Below, piece after piece: positions 8,582 through 15,689 of a DNA stretch of 26,925 nucleotides (positions are counted from its first letter, which is position 1; every line of letters starts with the position of its first letter). Source of the DNA: Blattamonas nauphoetae. Lineage: Eukaryota; Preaxostyla; Oxymonadida. The translations under genes and the position numbers were made by a program. The notes beneath the pieces are model-generated. The model saw nothing but the letters and a program-made list of their open reading frames with translations. It was not told the origin of the DNA and searched no databases. The stretch spans positions 1-26,925 of the forward strand of contig JARBJD010000639.1 in NCBI GenBank assembly GCA_033064195.1, written 5' to 3'.

Positions 8582-8899
8582 TCAGAAACACCCCAAATTC
8601 TTCTCTGATGGAACAGGAACTTGCTTGTACTCACCAACGAGCTCACAGTTGTACTTCCTCAGTTCATTCTCCACAAACGATTGAGTGTAGTGTCGACGTT
8701 GTGACATGTGTGGTCTGTTCCCTTGATTCCACAACTTTGGCTTTATTCTCCACTCAACTCCTTCATGAACATAGATGACTGGGATATTGTGTCTGACATA
8801 CTCAGAGACAAGTTCACAGTTCTCTTCTTTCATTGACTGAATCAAAGCTTGCTTGGCATCTGTTCGACGTCGTTCATATGTAGTATTCACTGTTGCCAT
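8582..8899 (-). CDS. Small protein (105 residues) with two copies of a NCELV-EY repeat
   Basis: An intact frame. The segment NCELVSEYVRHNIPVIYV followed by EWRIKPKLWNQGNRPHM resembles the short beta-hairpin repeats found next to homing-endonuclease-type or zinc-ribbon domains in large DNA viruses and phages, though the metal-binding cysteines are missing. A second, partial repeat (NCELVGEYKQ) follows about 54 residues later and then the protein ends. It could be a DNA-binding accessory, but the family call is tentative. A clear promoter block lies upstream on the minus strand, which ties it to the virus-like element even though a non-coding repeat separates it from the fibre gene. Confidence 0.6.
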   Translation of the reverse strand: MATVNTTYERRRTDAKQALIQSMKEENCELVSEYVRHNIPVIYVHEGVEWRIKPKLWNQGNRPHMSQRRHYTQSFVENELRKYNCELVGEYKQVPVPSEKNLGCF

Positions 8900-8919
8900 T
8901 TAATACAAATTAAAAAATC

Positions 8920-8932
8920 AAAAAAATAAAAA
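8920..8932 (-). promoter_or_regulatory. T-rich viral promoter block on the minus strand
   Basis: On the minus strand the block reads TTTTTATTTTTTT, about 20 bp before the 105-residue gene, whose start reads TATTAAATGG. This is the only clear minus-strand copy and marks the right-hand limit of the viral gene set. Confidence 0.65.
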
Positions 8933-9041
8933 TCATAAATGAAATGTGAAGTGAGGTGTTGGAACTTTTTATTTCTTGTTCCTTGTTGTGCCAGCTTTCA
9001 TCTTGCTTCTTTCTTTTTTTGTTTCTTTCTTCTTTGTTTCA

Positions 9042-9118
9042 TTTTTTCATTCATTCATTCATTCAATTCATTCTTTCATTTTTCAATCATTCAATCATTC
9101 ATCATTCAATTTTTCAAG
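9042..9118 (+). repeat. ATTC/TTTC simple-sequence tract
   Basis: Imperfect CATTCATT-type repeats follow a pyrimidine-rich tract from about 8985. The small open frames over this stretch are translations of simple sequence, not genes. Confidence 0.85.
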
Positions 9119-9131
9119 TTTGTATGATTGT

Positions 9132-9399
9132 ACCATGAGACAACCCGATACTCCTTTGGGGATCAATCTATCATGATCCTACTCAATGACTGCTGCTGGC
9201 GAAGTCCTTGAAGGGTTAAGTCTTGGGTGGGCATGATTTACGGGCACATCTAAGTGCGGCCAACATGAACCCCGGGGCGGATTCCTAGAAATCCACCGTC
9301 TCCAATTCAACCTTCAATTCGTTCTACGCATCAATCACGAGGGCACCATTTTGCCTGAGTATCAAGGGAAATTACGTCGAGGTATCATTCTTCAACTTG
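9132..9399 (+). repeat. Copy 2 of the unknown 270-bp repeat
   Basis: This copy is very similar to copy 3, which starts 345 bp later. The shared unit includes the ATTC tract and the TTTTTCAAG leader upstream, so copies 2 and 3 form a 345-bp tandem pair. Near its end GGCACCATTTTGCC can form a short hairpin, which copy 1 keeps as GGC/GCC. No protein-coding pattern is convincing. Confidence 0.8.
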
Positions 9400-9476
9400 T
9401 CATTCAATCATTCATCATTCAAGTCTTCATCGTTCAATCATTCATCATTCAATTTTTCAAGTTTTTGTATGATTGT

Positions 9477-9745
9477 ACCATGAGACAACCCGATACTCCT
9501 TTGGGGATCACTCTATCATGATCCTACTCAATGACTGCTGCTGGCGAAGTCCTTGAAGGGTTAAGTCTTGGGGGGGCATGATTTACGGTCACATTGAAGT
9601 GATGCCCACAGTGAACCCCCGGGGACAACCTCCCAGTTCGTCCCGCTCCAATCCAACCTTCAATTCGTTCTACGCATTAGCCACGAGGGCACCATTTTGC
9701 CTGAGTATCAAGGGAAATTACGTCGAGGTTTCATACTTCAACTTT
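9477..9745 (+). repeat. Copy 3 of the unknown 270-bp repeat
   Basis: This copy starts ACCATGAGACAACCCGATAC like copy 2 and ends with the same CGTCGAGGT-TCAT-CTTCAACTT block. It runs straight into the GAATTTTT array. Confidence 0.8.
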
Positions 9746-9751
9746 TTTGGA

Positions 9752-9836
9752 AATTTTGAATTTTTGAATTTTGAATTTTTGAAATTTGAATTTTTGAATT
9801 TTTGAATTTTTGAATTTTTGAATTTTTGAATTTTTG
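9752..9836 (+). repeat. GAATTTTT tandem array
   Basis: About ten units of TTTTTGAA with length variants of 6-8 bases. The open frames through it on both strands (for example KFKNSKFKNSK) are artefacts of the repeat. Confidence 0.9.
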
Positions 9837-9869
9837 TTGTGAACGTTTTGAAATTTTGCCGAAAGTTTT

Positions 9870-9951
9870 GCCGATGGCGGGATTCGATCCCACGGCTCAA
9901 AGACCGAGTGTACCTTTAGACCTCCCGCTCTACCTACTGTGCTAGGAGGTC
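9870..9951 (-). other. tRNA-derived sequence with intact Pol III A and B boxes
   Basis: On the minus strand, box A reads TAGCACAGTAGG (9933-9944) and box B reads GGATCGAATCC (9880-9890). The T-arm pairs fully (GTGGG with CCCGC, one G-U) and the D-arm has one mismatch. The acceptor ends GACCTCC and CATCGGC do not pair, and the anticodon arm is not clean. It is therefore a tRNA pseudogene or SINE head, not a working tRNA. Confidence 0.65.
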
Positions 9952-9992
9952 CTGGAAATGCCAGATTTTTCCAATGCCTTGTACCTCGAATT

Positions 9993-10240
9993 TTCAGATC
10001 TGCTATATATTCCTTTTTTTGTCCACCTTTCTACCCTCGTTAAAAAGCACGACTTTTTCACGGGAGTATTTTTGCTATATATTGATTTTTTCGTCACATT
10101 TTCAAATTTTCAAATCTACTATATATTCCTTCTTTTGGTCACTTTTTTTACCCTCGTTAAAAAGCACGACTTTTTCACGTCAGTAATTTTACTATATATT
10201 GAATTTATTGACAAAGTTTTCAAATTTTAAATCTGCTATA
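9993..10240 (+). repeat. 118-bp direct repeat, 2.1 units, with TATATATT boxes
   Basis: Unit 1 (9993-10110) and unit 2 (10111-10230) share CTATATATTCCTT, CCCTCGTTAAAAAGCACGAC and TTTTCACG. A third copy starts at 10231 and is cut off at CTATATA, exactly where the 36-nt hairpin motif begins. No gene is seen here. Confidence 0.8.
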
Positions 10241-10242
10241 TA

Positions 10243-10278
10243 GTCTCGCCAGAGGCTTCGAACCCTCACGGGTGAGAG
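10243..10278 (+). repeat. 36-nt hairpin motif, second copy
   Basis: Identical to 2711-2747 apart from one base missing in the loop of CTCAC-GG-GTGAG. The outer 7-bp stem and the inner TTCGAA-centred hairpin are preserved. It interrupts the third unit of the 118-bp repeat. Confidence 0.7.
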
Positions 10279-10323
10279 GACTTTTTCGGGTACAAGGCTT
10301 CTGATTTTTCGGAATATTTTCAA

Positions 10324-10620
10324 GACCGGATAGTTTAGTGGTAGTAGTGAGTGCACGCACTACGACTACTAAGCTGAAGGTCCCAAGTTCAATTCCTGGC
10401 GGAAGCATTTAATTTCACATATCACTGCCCTTTGGCATGGTCTAGGCCCTTGGCAAGACCAACGTACGTCTCCGGATCTCAAACCGATAAAAATGAGTTC
10501 CGATGCCGGTCTAAAAGGGACCGATGAGAAGGGTCGCAACCTTCGGAACCTTGAAAAAATACACCAGCTTCCGCCAAAATCAAGGTTTTTGCTTTTTTGA
10601 AAATTTTTGAAAATTTGCTT
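10324..10620 (+). mobile_element. SINE-like element with tRNA-type head
   Basis: Box A TAGTTTAGTGG (10331-10341) and box B GTTCAATTCC (10387-10396) are spaced as in a tRNA. The T-arm pairs except for one A-C. The acceptor does not close locally; instead GGCGGAAGC (10398-10406) pairs perfectly with GCTTCCGCC at 10567-10575. The body has a strong hairpin, GGTCT-AG-GCC with GGC-A-AGACC (10439-10460), and the element trails into a T/A-rich tail. The layout fits a tRNA-derived SINE. No target duplication was identified. The stretch 10624-10795 after it shows nothing I can name. Confidence 0.55.
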
Positions 10621-10795
10621 CAACTTGAAAGTATGAAGTAACTGAACTCTGGAAGAGAATATTTCTCAAAGTTTGACAACTTTCTGAAATGAAAATGACT
10701 TTTACTTCAAGTATTTTCTGAATTGTCAATCGGCATGGAGAAAAAGCATTGGAAGTGGTGTCTCTGCCAACGTGGTTCCCAATTCGCCTTCTATA

Positions 10796-12375
10796 CTACT
10801 TTTCGAAATGCGGTTTGTTCAAGTTTTTCCATTTTCTGATTGAGGTGGATGGTTGGGAGAGAGAAATGACCACTCTAAGCTCTGTCACATTCAAAAGGGC
10901 TTCCGTTTCTTGATTTTGTTGTGAGGTGGTGTGGTTTTCCCCATCGTCGGGTAAATTTGGGGATCCAACATTCTCACTTTTCCACTCTCCTAATCCAGAA
11001 ACTAAATGAAGAAACACCTCGTCAATCCGCTTCCGTTGCTTCTGTTCCACAATCTTGTGTGATTTCTTGTCTGAGCGGGCTGTTTTCGATCGTTCCTTCG
11101 CTTCGTGATCAAGGCGAGCTGTGAGAGAGTCGATTCTGTTTTGTTCCAATGTCACTTTCTTTGGTGATATTTCGTCTGAAGGGAGCACAATTCGCTTTCG
11201 GAATGTTGGTTTCGACTGTTCCTTCTCGTCGCGTTCGTTGTCCAACCGTTCTTTCCGGTTTTTCTTGGTTCCTTCAAGGTACTTCTGTTGTGCGATTTCT
11301 TTTTCCATCTTTTCAGTTAATTCCTGCGAGATTTGTGTGGTGTGATCGCTTCGTTTCCTCACTTCCTGAGCTTCCAGTGTCCCTCGCTTCAACTGTGGAA
11401 ACGACTCCTGCGAGAAATCACGATGAGTTGTTCTGACATTTTCAAATTTCTTTTTCGGCGATGAATGTGGTGATTGTTTTGATTGTTCGTTTGCTGTGCC
11501 GGACGTGTGTGTGGTGTCGTTCATCCGATCTGAAGAGTGAGCTCCCTATAATGGACGTAGTTTCGTTGAGTTGCTTTTCCATACTTCTTTTTCACTTCTT
11601 TCTCCAATTTCGCTTCTTCTTCTTCTTGTTGTCTTCTCTTCTCTTCCTCTTTCTTCCGCTGTTCTTCGTTTCGTCGTTTGGCGTCTTCATACAGTTTGTT
11701 CACAATCTTTGTCTTTTCCTTTTCTGTTATCTGTTTTGTTTTTGGAGTTTCGTTCTTCTCTTTTTTCTCTCGCTGCTTGTTCTCTCTTGTCTCTGATTTC
11801 TTCTCCTTGTCGTGTCAGTCGTTCGATTGCCTCCCGAATTTCTGCTTCTGTTTTTTTTTGTTTGTGGTGACGATTTTGTCGGAACTGGAGGCAGTGGTGG
11901 CGTGAATGGATTGATGATTTCTCCGCCAGCGTCGGGTTGTTGGAGAGGCTTTTGAGGAAGAGGAGCATCAAATTTGGAGTATTCTTCAACTTCCTCTTCT
12001 TCATAGCTCTCATCTTCCTTTTCCCATTCTGATTCTTCTTCTTCTGTTTGAAGGAATTGTTGATGCATTGCGGTTACTTGGGAAACAAGATGGGAATACA
12101 CAGTGTTTGGCAAATTATATTTGTCGCAGAATGCATGACAAACAGCCTCCTCTTCCTCGTTCTCATAAAACTAAAGTGTGAAGAGAGGCTGACGAAAAAG
12201 AGAAACATACAAAGAGGGTTGCCTTCTCACCACGAATTTGAAGTTAATCTGAACATGAATCTCAGCAATTTTGTCATATTCTTGATTAAAACATATAATT
12301 TTCAAATCAAGAGAGATCTGACCCTTATACAAATTCTGAGGTGACACTGACCGGCACTTTTGGCCGGTCAGCCAT
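10796..12375 (-). pseudogene. Host coiled-coil protein gene, intron-containing, with frame slips
   Basis: The gene starts at the ATG at 12375 (MADRPKVPV). Exon 1 carries a strand-rich segment (YDKIAEIHVQINFKFV) and a 60-nt GT-AG intron follows. Exon 2 begins FYENEEEEAVCHAFCDKYNLP, of a type seen at the front of long coiled-coil cytoskeletal proteins of flagellates (tentative). An acidic run, a proline-rich linker (PFTPPLPPVP) and then long charged coiled coil follow (AEIREAIERLTRQ, KRRNEEQRKKEEEKRRQQ), with a basic C-terminal region ending at 10796. The frame slips about once in exon 1 (near 12335) and three times in exon 2 (near 11865 at a nine-T run, near 11740, and near 11530). The slips could be decay or uncorrected homopolymer errors. 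It lies head to head with the SPRY gene, 164 bp away. Confidence 0.6.
12171..12230 (-). other. 60-nt GT-AG intron in the coiled-coil gene
   Basis: On the minus strand it reads GTGAGAAGG to CACTTTAG with a pyrimidine-rich 3' half. Removal joins codon GTG to TTT in phase 0 and keeps the frame open on both sides. Confidence 0.65.
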
Positions 12376-13008
12376 GCCTATATTTCTCTCTCTTTCTCTC
12401 CCGTTTTCCCTCAGAATATCTCAAAAACTGACGACAAAGATGTGATGGTTTGAAACGTGTTTTTCTCTTTATCATCGTTCCAAAAACATTTCTCCCCCAT
12501 CACTCCATTCCCCAGAATTACCCAACAATTGAGTCAGTGATGGAATGGCTGAGTGATTCGTCTGTCCATCCAAGAAACAAAGTCAACTCTTTCCAATGGT
12601 TCCACATTCCCTCTCTCCTCACAACCCACATCCAATCACAACAAGAACAACCAACAAAACAAAACAATGAAGTGCTCTCGCAGCTGCTTCAACGAATGAT
12701 GACGATCCTGGACGAGTGCTTCGATTGCCACACTCCAATCGCGAACAAACGACTCCTCCACTCTTCTCTCTCCCAACTCTCCCAATCTCCCTCCCTCGAA
12801 CCCAAAATCAAACGAGGGGCTGTTCACTGCCTTGGTTCTCTGGAAATTTTGGATGAAGGTCGATTTGCGATTGTTGAGACATCGCAACTTGATCTGATGG
12901 AATCGAATGTTCGAACAATCGCTGACTTGAAAGAGCAGCTGACAAAACAACAGCAACTCAACCAATACGAGCATCTCCTTGCCATGCGCGCCAAGAAGGA
13001 GGGTGAGC

Positions 13009-13586
13009 GGCATGGGTCCAGTGTGTCTGGCGAAGTCCATTGTATCTGGTGGTGGTCCAATATGTCTGGTGGTGGTCCAGTGTGTCTGGCGGTAGCATGT
13101 CACCAATATTCAAACATCTGAGGGTTGGAACACCCAACATCGATCTCATTCGTTCTTATCATCTCTTTTCCTCATCATTGTGAGAGGTGGAGCAGTCAAT
13201 GGAGGAAATTCACTTCGAGAATGTGAGGCAGACACTCACAATCTTTGAAAACTATCCCTTCTTTGGACATGAAGGTTCACTACATTTCCATTATTATCAG
13301 TTTTGAACTTTATTTTGTGATAAACTCTTAATTTTTCAAAATTTTCCTCTATGAAGTAAAAAAAGTACGATTGCTTCAGATCAACATTGATCGGACGAAT
13401 TGCATCATTCCAAGCATTTTGTGCGGGTTCTGTCACTTCAACACCATCTCTAGGACTCTCATCCGTACCATGTATGAACAAAAGAGTGTGATTCCTTCCA
13501 TATTTCTTCCGAAATCCACCGCCAGACACACTGAACCCGTCGAGCCAGACACATTTCAAAACCACCAGACACAATGAACCCATGCC
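13009..13586. mobile_element. Non-autonomous hAT-like DNA transposon, 578 bp
   Basis: It is flanked by an 8-bp duplication, GGGTGAGC (13001-13008 and 13587-13594). The ends are inverted: GGCATGGGTCCAGTGTGTCT on the left, with its counterpart (GGCATGGGTTCATTGTGTCT) reading inward from the right. Both ends carry several TGTCTGG(T/C)GG subterminal repeats. Eight-base duplications plus short subterminal repeats are typical of hAT elements (established). A minus-strand open frame of 115 codons (13236-13583) partly overlaps the right inverted repeat. Its middle (for example NAWNDAIRPINVDLKQSY) looks protein-like and may be captured sequence, but it is not a transposase. The insertion lies within a coding exon of the SPRY gene. 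Confidence 0.78.
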
Positions 13587-13808
13587 GGGTGAGCTGGCAG
13601 AACTTCTTGTCGAAGAACAGTCAGTTCATTGGCAGATGTGGGCTCTCCAGATAGAGAAAGTACAGATTCTGAAAGAGAGACAGTGGCAGCGACGGGAGTT
13701 GATGAGCGAGAAACAGAAGCTAAAAGAGAAGAAACGCGAGATAGAAGAGCTGAAGCAAATCGTTCAACAGATGGAGACAGAAATGGCCAGAAGAAGAGAA
13801 TTTGTCAG

Positions 13809-15384
13809 GGTTAAGTATAGGCGCAGATCCGATTTTCGCTACGCGCAGATCTAAAAAATCGGATACGCGCAGATCCAAATGGATACGCGCAGATCTGTTT
13901 TCAATTTTGTTCTTTTCATTGATATATCACATTTTTGTCTCTTAAAACTTCAACATTGATTGAGTCTCTCATAACCAGCTTTCAGAATAACAAATCGATT
14001 GAACAAACAGATGAATTGAATAGAGTGGCCCTTAAAAGTGAGGTTGTCCGTCCTTTCCATATCAAGATGTGTTCGCGGAGAACATTTCGAAATTCCTTGT
14101 CGAACTCCAGAGTTAGATTCAGAAGCTCGATTGTAGTGACGATAGAGAAGGGTTCCGGTGGATTCGTGCCTTCGAATGGGGAGAATGGAAAGGATGGAAT
14201 TTGGCGATTTCCGTTGCATCATGAAGATCCTAATATGGGGAAGGGTGGGTCGAACGGTTGTTCGGGAGAATTGGAGAGGAGATATGAGGTTAAGTGATGA
14301 GGTGAATGGATCGTAAACGGGGTCGTCCTGCAGAGGGAGATTGGTGATAGTACAGGCATTTTTGATCAATAGAAGAGTTGAAAGCTGCGACAGACATGGT
14401 ACGAAGAGAACATCGGCAACTGAAAACTTATTTTTCGTGAAGATCGAAACAGTGTCTGGATCAGGCTCTGGGAGGTCTAATACGGATCCTTCCCTTCCCT
14501 GAATGACAAACAGAGAACGAAAGAGAGGAAAGACGGATGGAAGGATCTTTCCTCTCGAGGAAGGTTTGAGATTGAGGAGAATTTTCAGCATTTTCAGATG
14601 AGATCGACATGATCGGAATGTTTTGAATGTTCGCTGAATAAAAAGAATGGACCTATCAGTAGATGCGGATTTACTGGCAATAGATGAGGAAGAATGTTTT
14701 GATTCGGGAGGGACAACAGTACACAAAGTGAGAGATTGGTCATGAGGCGATGTTGAGACAATTTGGAACATATATCGATACAACCCATCAAGAGCGGATC
14801 CAACGAGGGAGAGATTGAGTGAAGATCGATAGGTTGATTCTTTGAGCGGTTCCCAAGTGATGAAGCTGTTCTTCCGGTCGTGGTGTGGTTCTGCCTAAAC
14901 AGACAGTTAACGAATGACACTGAAGAGTTCAGAACAGAATGTCATCTCTCCATGGTTGAACTTGAAAATAAAGCAAACACAGATGCATTGAGAAGAGGAT
15001 TAGGATGGTATTCGGGAGGAGACGCAGAATTGCATGATGTGTGATCCATGTGCTTGAAAAAGTGTGAATCTGGACAGTATGTGATAATGACAGGTATTCT
15101 TACCCAATATCGATGTAGTATATGGAGTAGAACGGACAGACTGAATACGGCCGATGGTTTGATCAACTTTCTCATTTTACGATGTGACAAATTCAGATTT
15201 GTGAAAGGTTACTGAGAGTCAAAGCGGATTGTGAGCATTCAGAGTGAAATGTCATGAAGTGGAAAGGGTAAATACAAAAAAAACAAGAGATCTTTTGGAT
15301 CTGCGCGTATCCATTTGGATCTGCGCGTATCCAAAAAAGTGGATCTGCGTGTAGCGAAAATCGGATCTGCGCCTATACTTAACC
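13809..15384. mobile_element. Mutator-like (MULE) non-autonomous DNA transposon, 1.58 kb
   Basis: It is flanked by a 9-bp duplication, ATTTGTCAG (13800-13808 and 15385-15393). The ends begin GGTTAAGTATAGGCGCAGAT and close with the inverse. The inverted repeats are about 90 bp (13809-13898 and 15297-15384), and each contains four CGCAGATC-type subrepeats likely to bind transposase. Nine-base duplications with long terminal repeats point to Mutator-like elements (established). No transposase domain is seen. The interior has minus-strand coding-like sequence of another origin. Removing the element restores the SPRY gene frame. Confidence 0.8.
13950..15190 (-). pseudogene. Captured or decayed coding sequence inside the MULE-like element
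   Basis: Three minus-strand open stretches follow each other (15190-14942, 14920-14594, 14783-13950). The first two share a frame and are parted by a stop; the third overlaps in another frame. The first has a signal-peptide-like start (SAVFSLSVLLHILHRYW). Phrases such as VSFVNCLFRQN resemble a rung of the secreted beta-helix proteins found at 21675-24395. A gene fragment carried by a MULE (Pack-MULE style) would explain this. The similarity is short and I cannot test it here. It does not look like a transposase. Confidence 0.4.
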
Positions 15385-15524
15385 ATTTGTCAGGGTCTTC
15401 GAACCATCCCACTTCAGAGTGAATGGATCTACTGTCACCAACATCTGCGGGGGTTATGTGGGCTGTTTCACCAAACCTGTCTTGCAAGGCATTCATCGAC
15501 GGCCAATCAAAGCTCAACCGAAAA

Positions 15525-15570
15525 GTGTCTTTTTTCATTCATTCATCATCTTCCTTCTTTCATTTTTCAG
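15525..15570 (+). other. 46-nt GT-AG intron in SPRY gene copy 1
   Basis: It reads GTGTCTTTTTTC to CATTTTTCAG. It lies at the same site and in the same phase as the 52-nt intron of copy 2 (21227-21278), with similar sequence CATCATCTTCCTTCTTTCAT. Confidence 0.75.
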
Positions 15571-15587
15571 TGATCGGTGTGTTCGAT

Positions 15588-15674
15588 GGATGTCGCAAGC
15601 TCCATCCACAACCAAACCGGGCCATCAACATACGAGAGAGTGCCGTGAATAAATAAGGGGCTGGCCTCGATCAA
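15588..15674 (+). repeat. Left inverted-repeat arm (A) of a 4.4-kb nest
   Basis: Positions 15588-15636 are an exact inverse of 19631-19679. Positions 15608-15674 are the inverse of 19952-20018 with two single-base differences. It begins immediately after the last SPRY codon that can be aligned (IGVFD), so it probably marks a third insertion. No target duplication could be found. Confidence 0.75.
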
Positions 15675-15689
15675 ACATGTGCAAAACAG

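Larger units (their letters stand above)
1..8940. mobile_element. Virus-like element, Polinton / Polinton-like virus kind (fossil, left end outside window)
   Basis: The block holds a packaging ATPase, two tandem double-jelly-roll capsid genes, small virion-type proteins and an S74 fibre-type protein. All are closely packed, with 10-60 bp spacers and a shared T-rich promoter block. This gene set is that of Polintons/Mavericks and Polinton-like viruses (established). The leftmost gene runs off the window, so the left end is unseen. The right end is placed after the last gene that carries the promoter block, and no terminal inverted repeat was found. DNA polymerase B, integrase and protease are not in the window. 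The copy is broken in about four places overall while most small genes are whole, which suggests a fairly recent insertion. The block is visibly more AT-rich than the host genes to the right. Confidence 0.82.
12540..15587 (+). pseudogene. SPRY-family host gene, copy 1, split by transposons
   Basis: The conserved N-terminal domain (MEWLSDSSVHPRNKVNSF, DECFDCHTPIANKRLLHSSL) is nearly identical to copy 2 at 20613. A long coiled coil (LKEQLTKQQQLNQYEHLL; KQKLKEKKREIEELKQIV) leads into the start of an SPRY/B30.2-type fold (FEPSHFRVNGSTVTN, GCFTKPVLQGIHR, then after an intron IGVFD). Coding blocks are 12540-13008, 13595-13808, 15394-15524 and 15571-15587. The gaps are a hAT-like element, a MULE-like element and a 46-nt intron. 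Dropping each transposon with one target-duplication copy leaves the host frame open (EGELAEL; EFVRVFEP). The initiator ATG of copy 2 (ATGGAGTC) is TTGAGTC here, so the first usable ATG is 12540. The rest of the SPRY domain after 15587 is missing. Confidence 0.75.

Noticed and set aside
1824-8940. Alternative genetic code (TAA/TAG read as Gln, known in some oxymonads)
   Set aside because: Viral frames end at TAA or TAG exactly before the promoter blocks, and the host SPRY gene ends cleanly at TGA, so a standard code explains the data.
8939-9176. Hydrophobic, Phe-rich open frames that look like membrane proteins
   Set aside because: All come from the pyrimidine tract and ATTC simple repeat, and three overlapping frames look alike.
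8229-9745. 5S, snRNA, SRP or RNase P RNA identity for the 270-bp repeat
   Set aside because: I compared it from memory with the conserved cores of these RNAs and found no match.
9718-9900. KFKNSK repeat protein on the minus strand
   Set aside because: It is a translation of the GAATTTTT array that runs into a tRNA-like sequence.
9870-9951. Functional tRNA gene
   Set aside because: The A and B boxes and T-arm are good, but the acceptor ends do not pair and no clean anticodon loop can be drawn.
10220-10623. Minus-strand frames ending in RQELNLGPSA or starting LPPGIELGTF
   Set aside because: These phrases are typical translations of the tRNA T-arm in SINE-like sequence, not proteins.
12636-13106. 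156-codon minus-strand frame opposite SPRY copy 1
   Set aside because: It is a shadow: a similar antisense frame is also open over the homologous part of copy 2, and the plus strand has the conserved domain.
13236-13583. Transposase in the hAT-like element
   Set aside because: The 115-codon frame is short, overlaps the inverted repeat and has no hAT catalytic or dimerisation motif.
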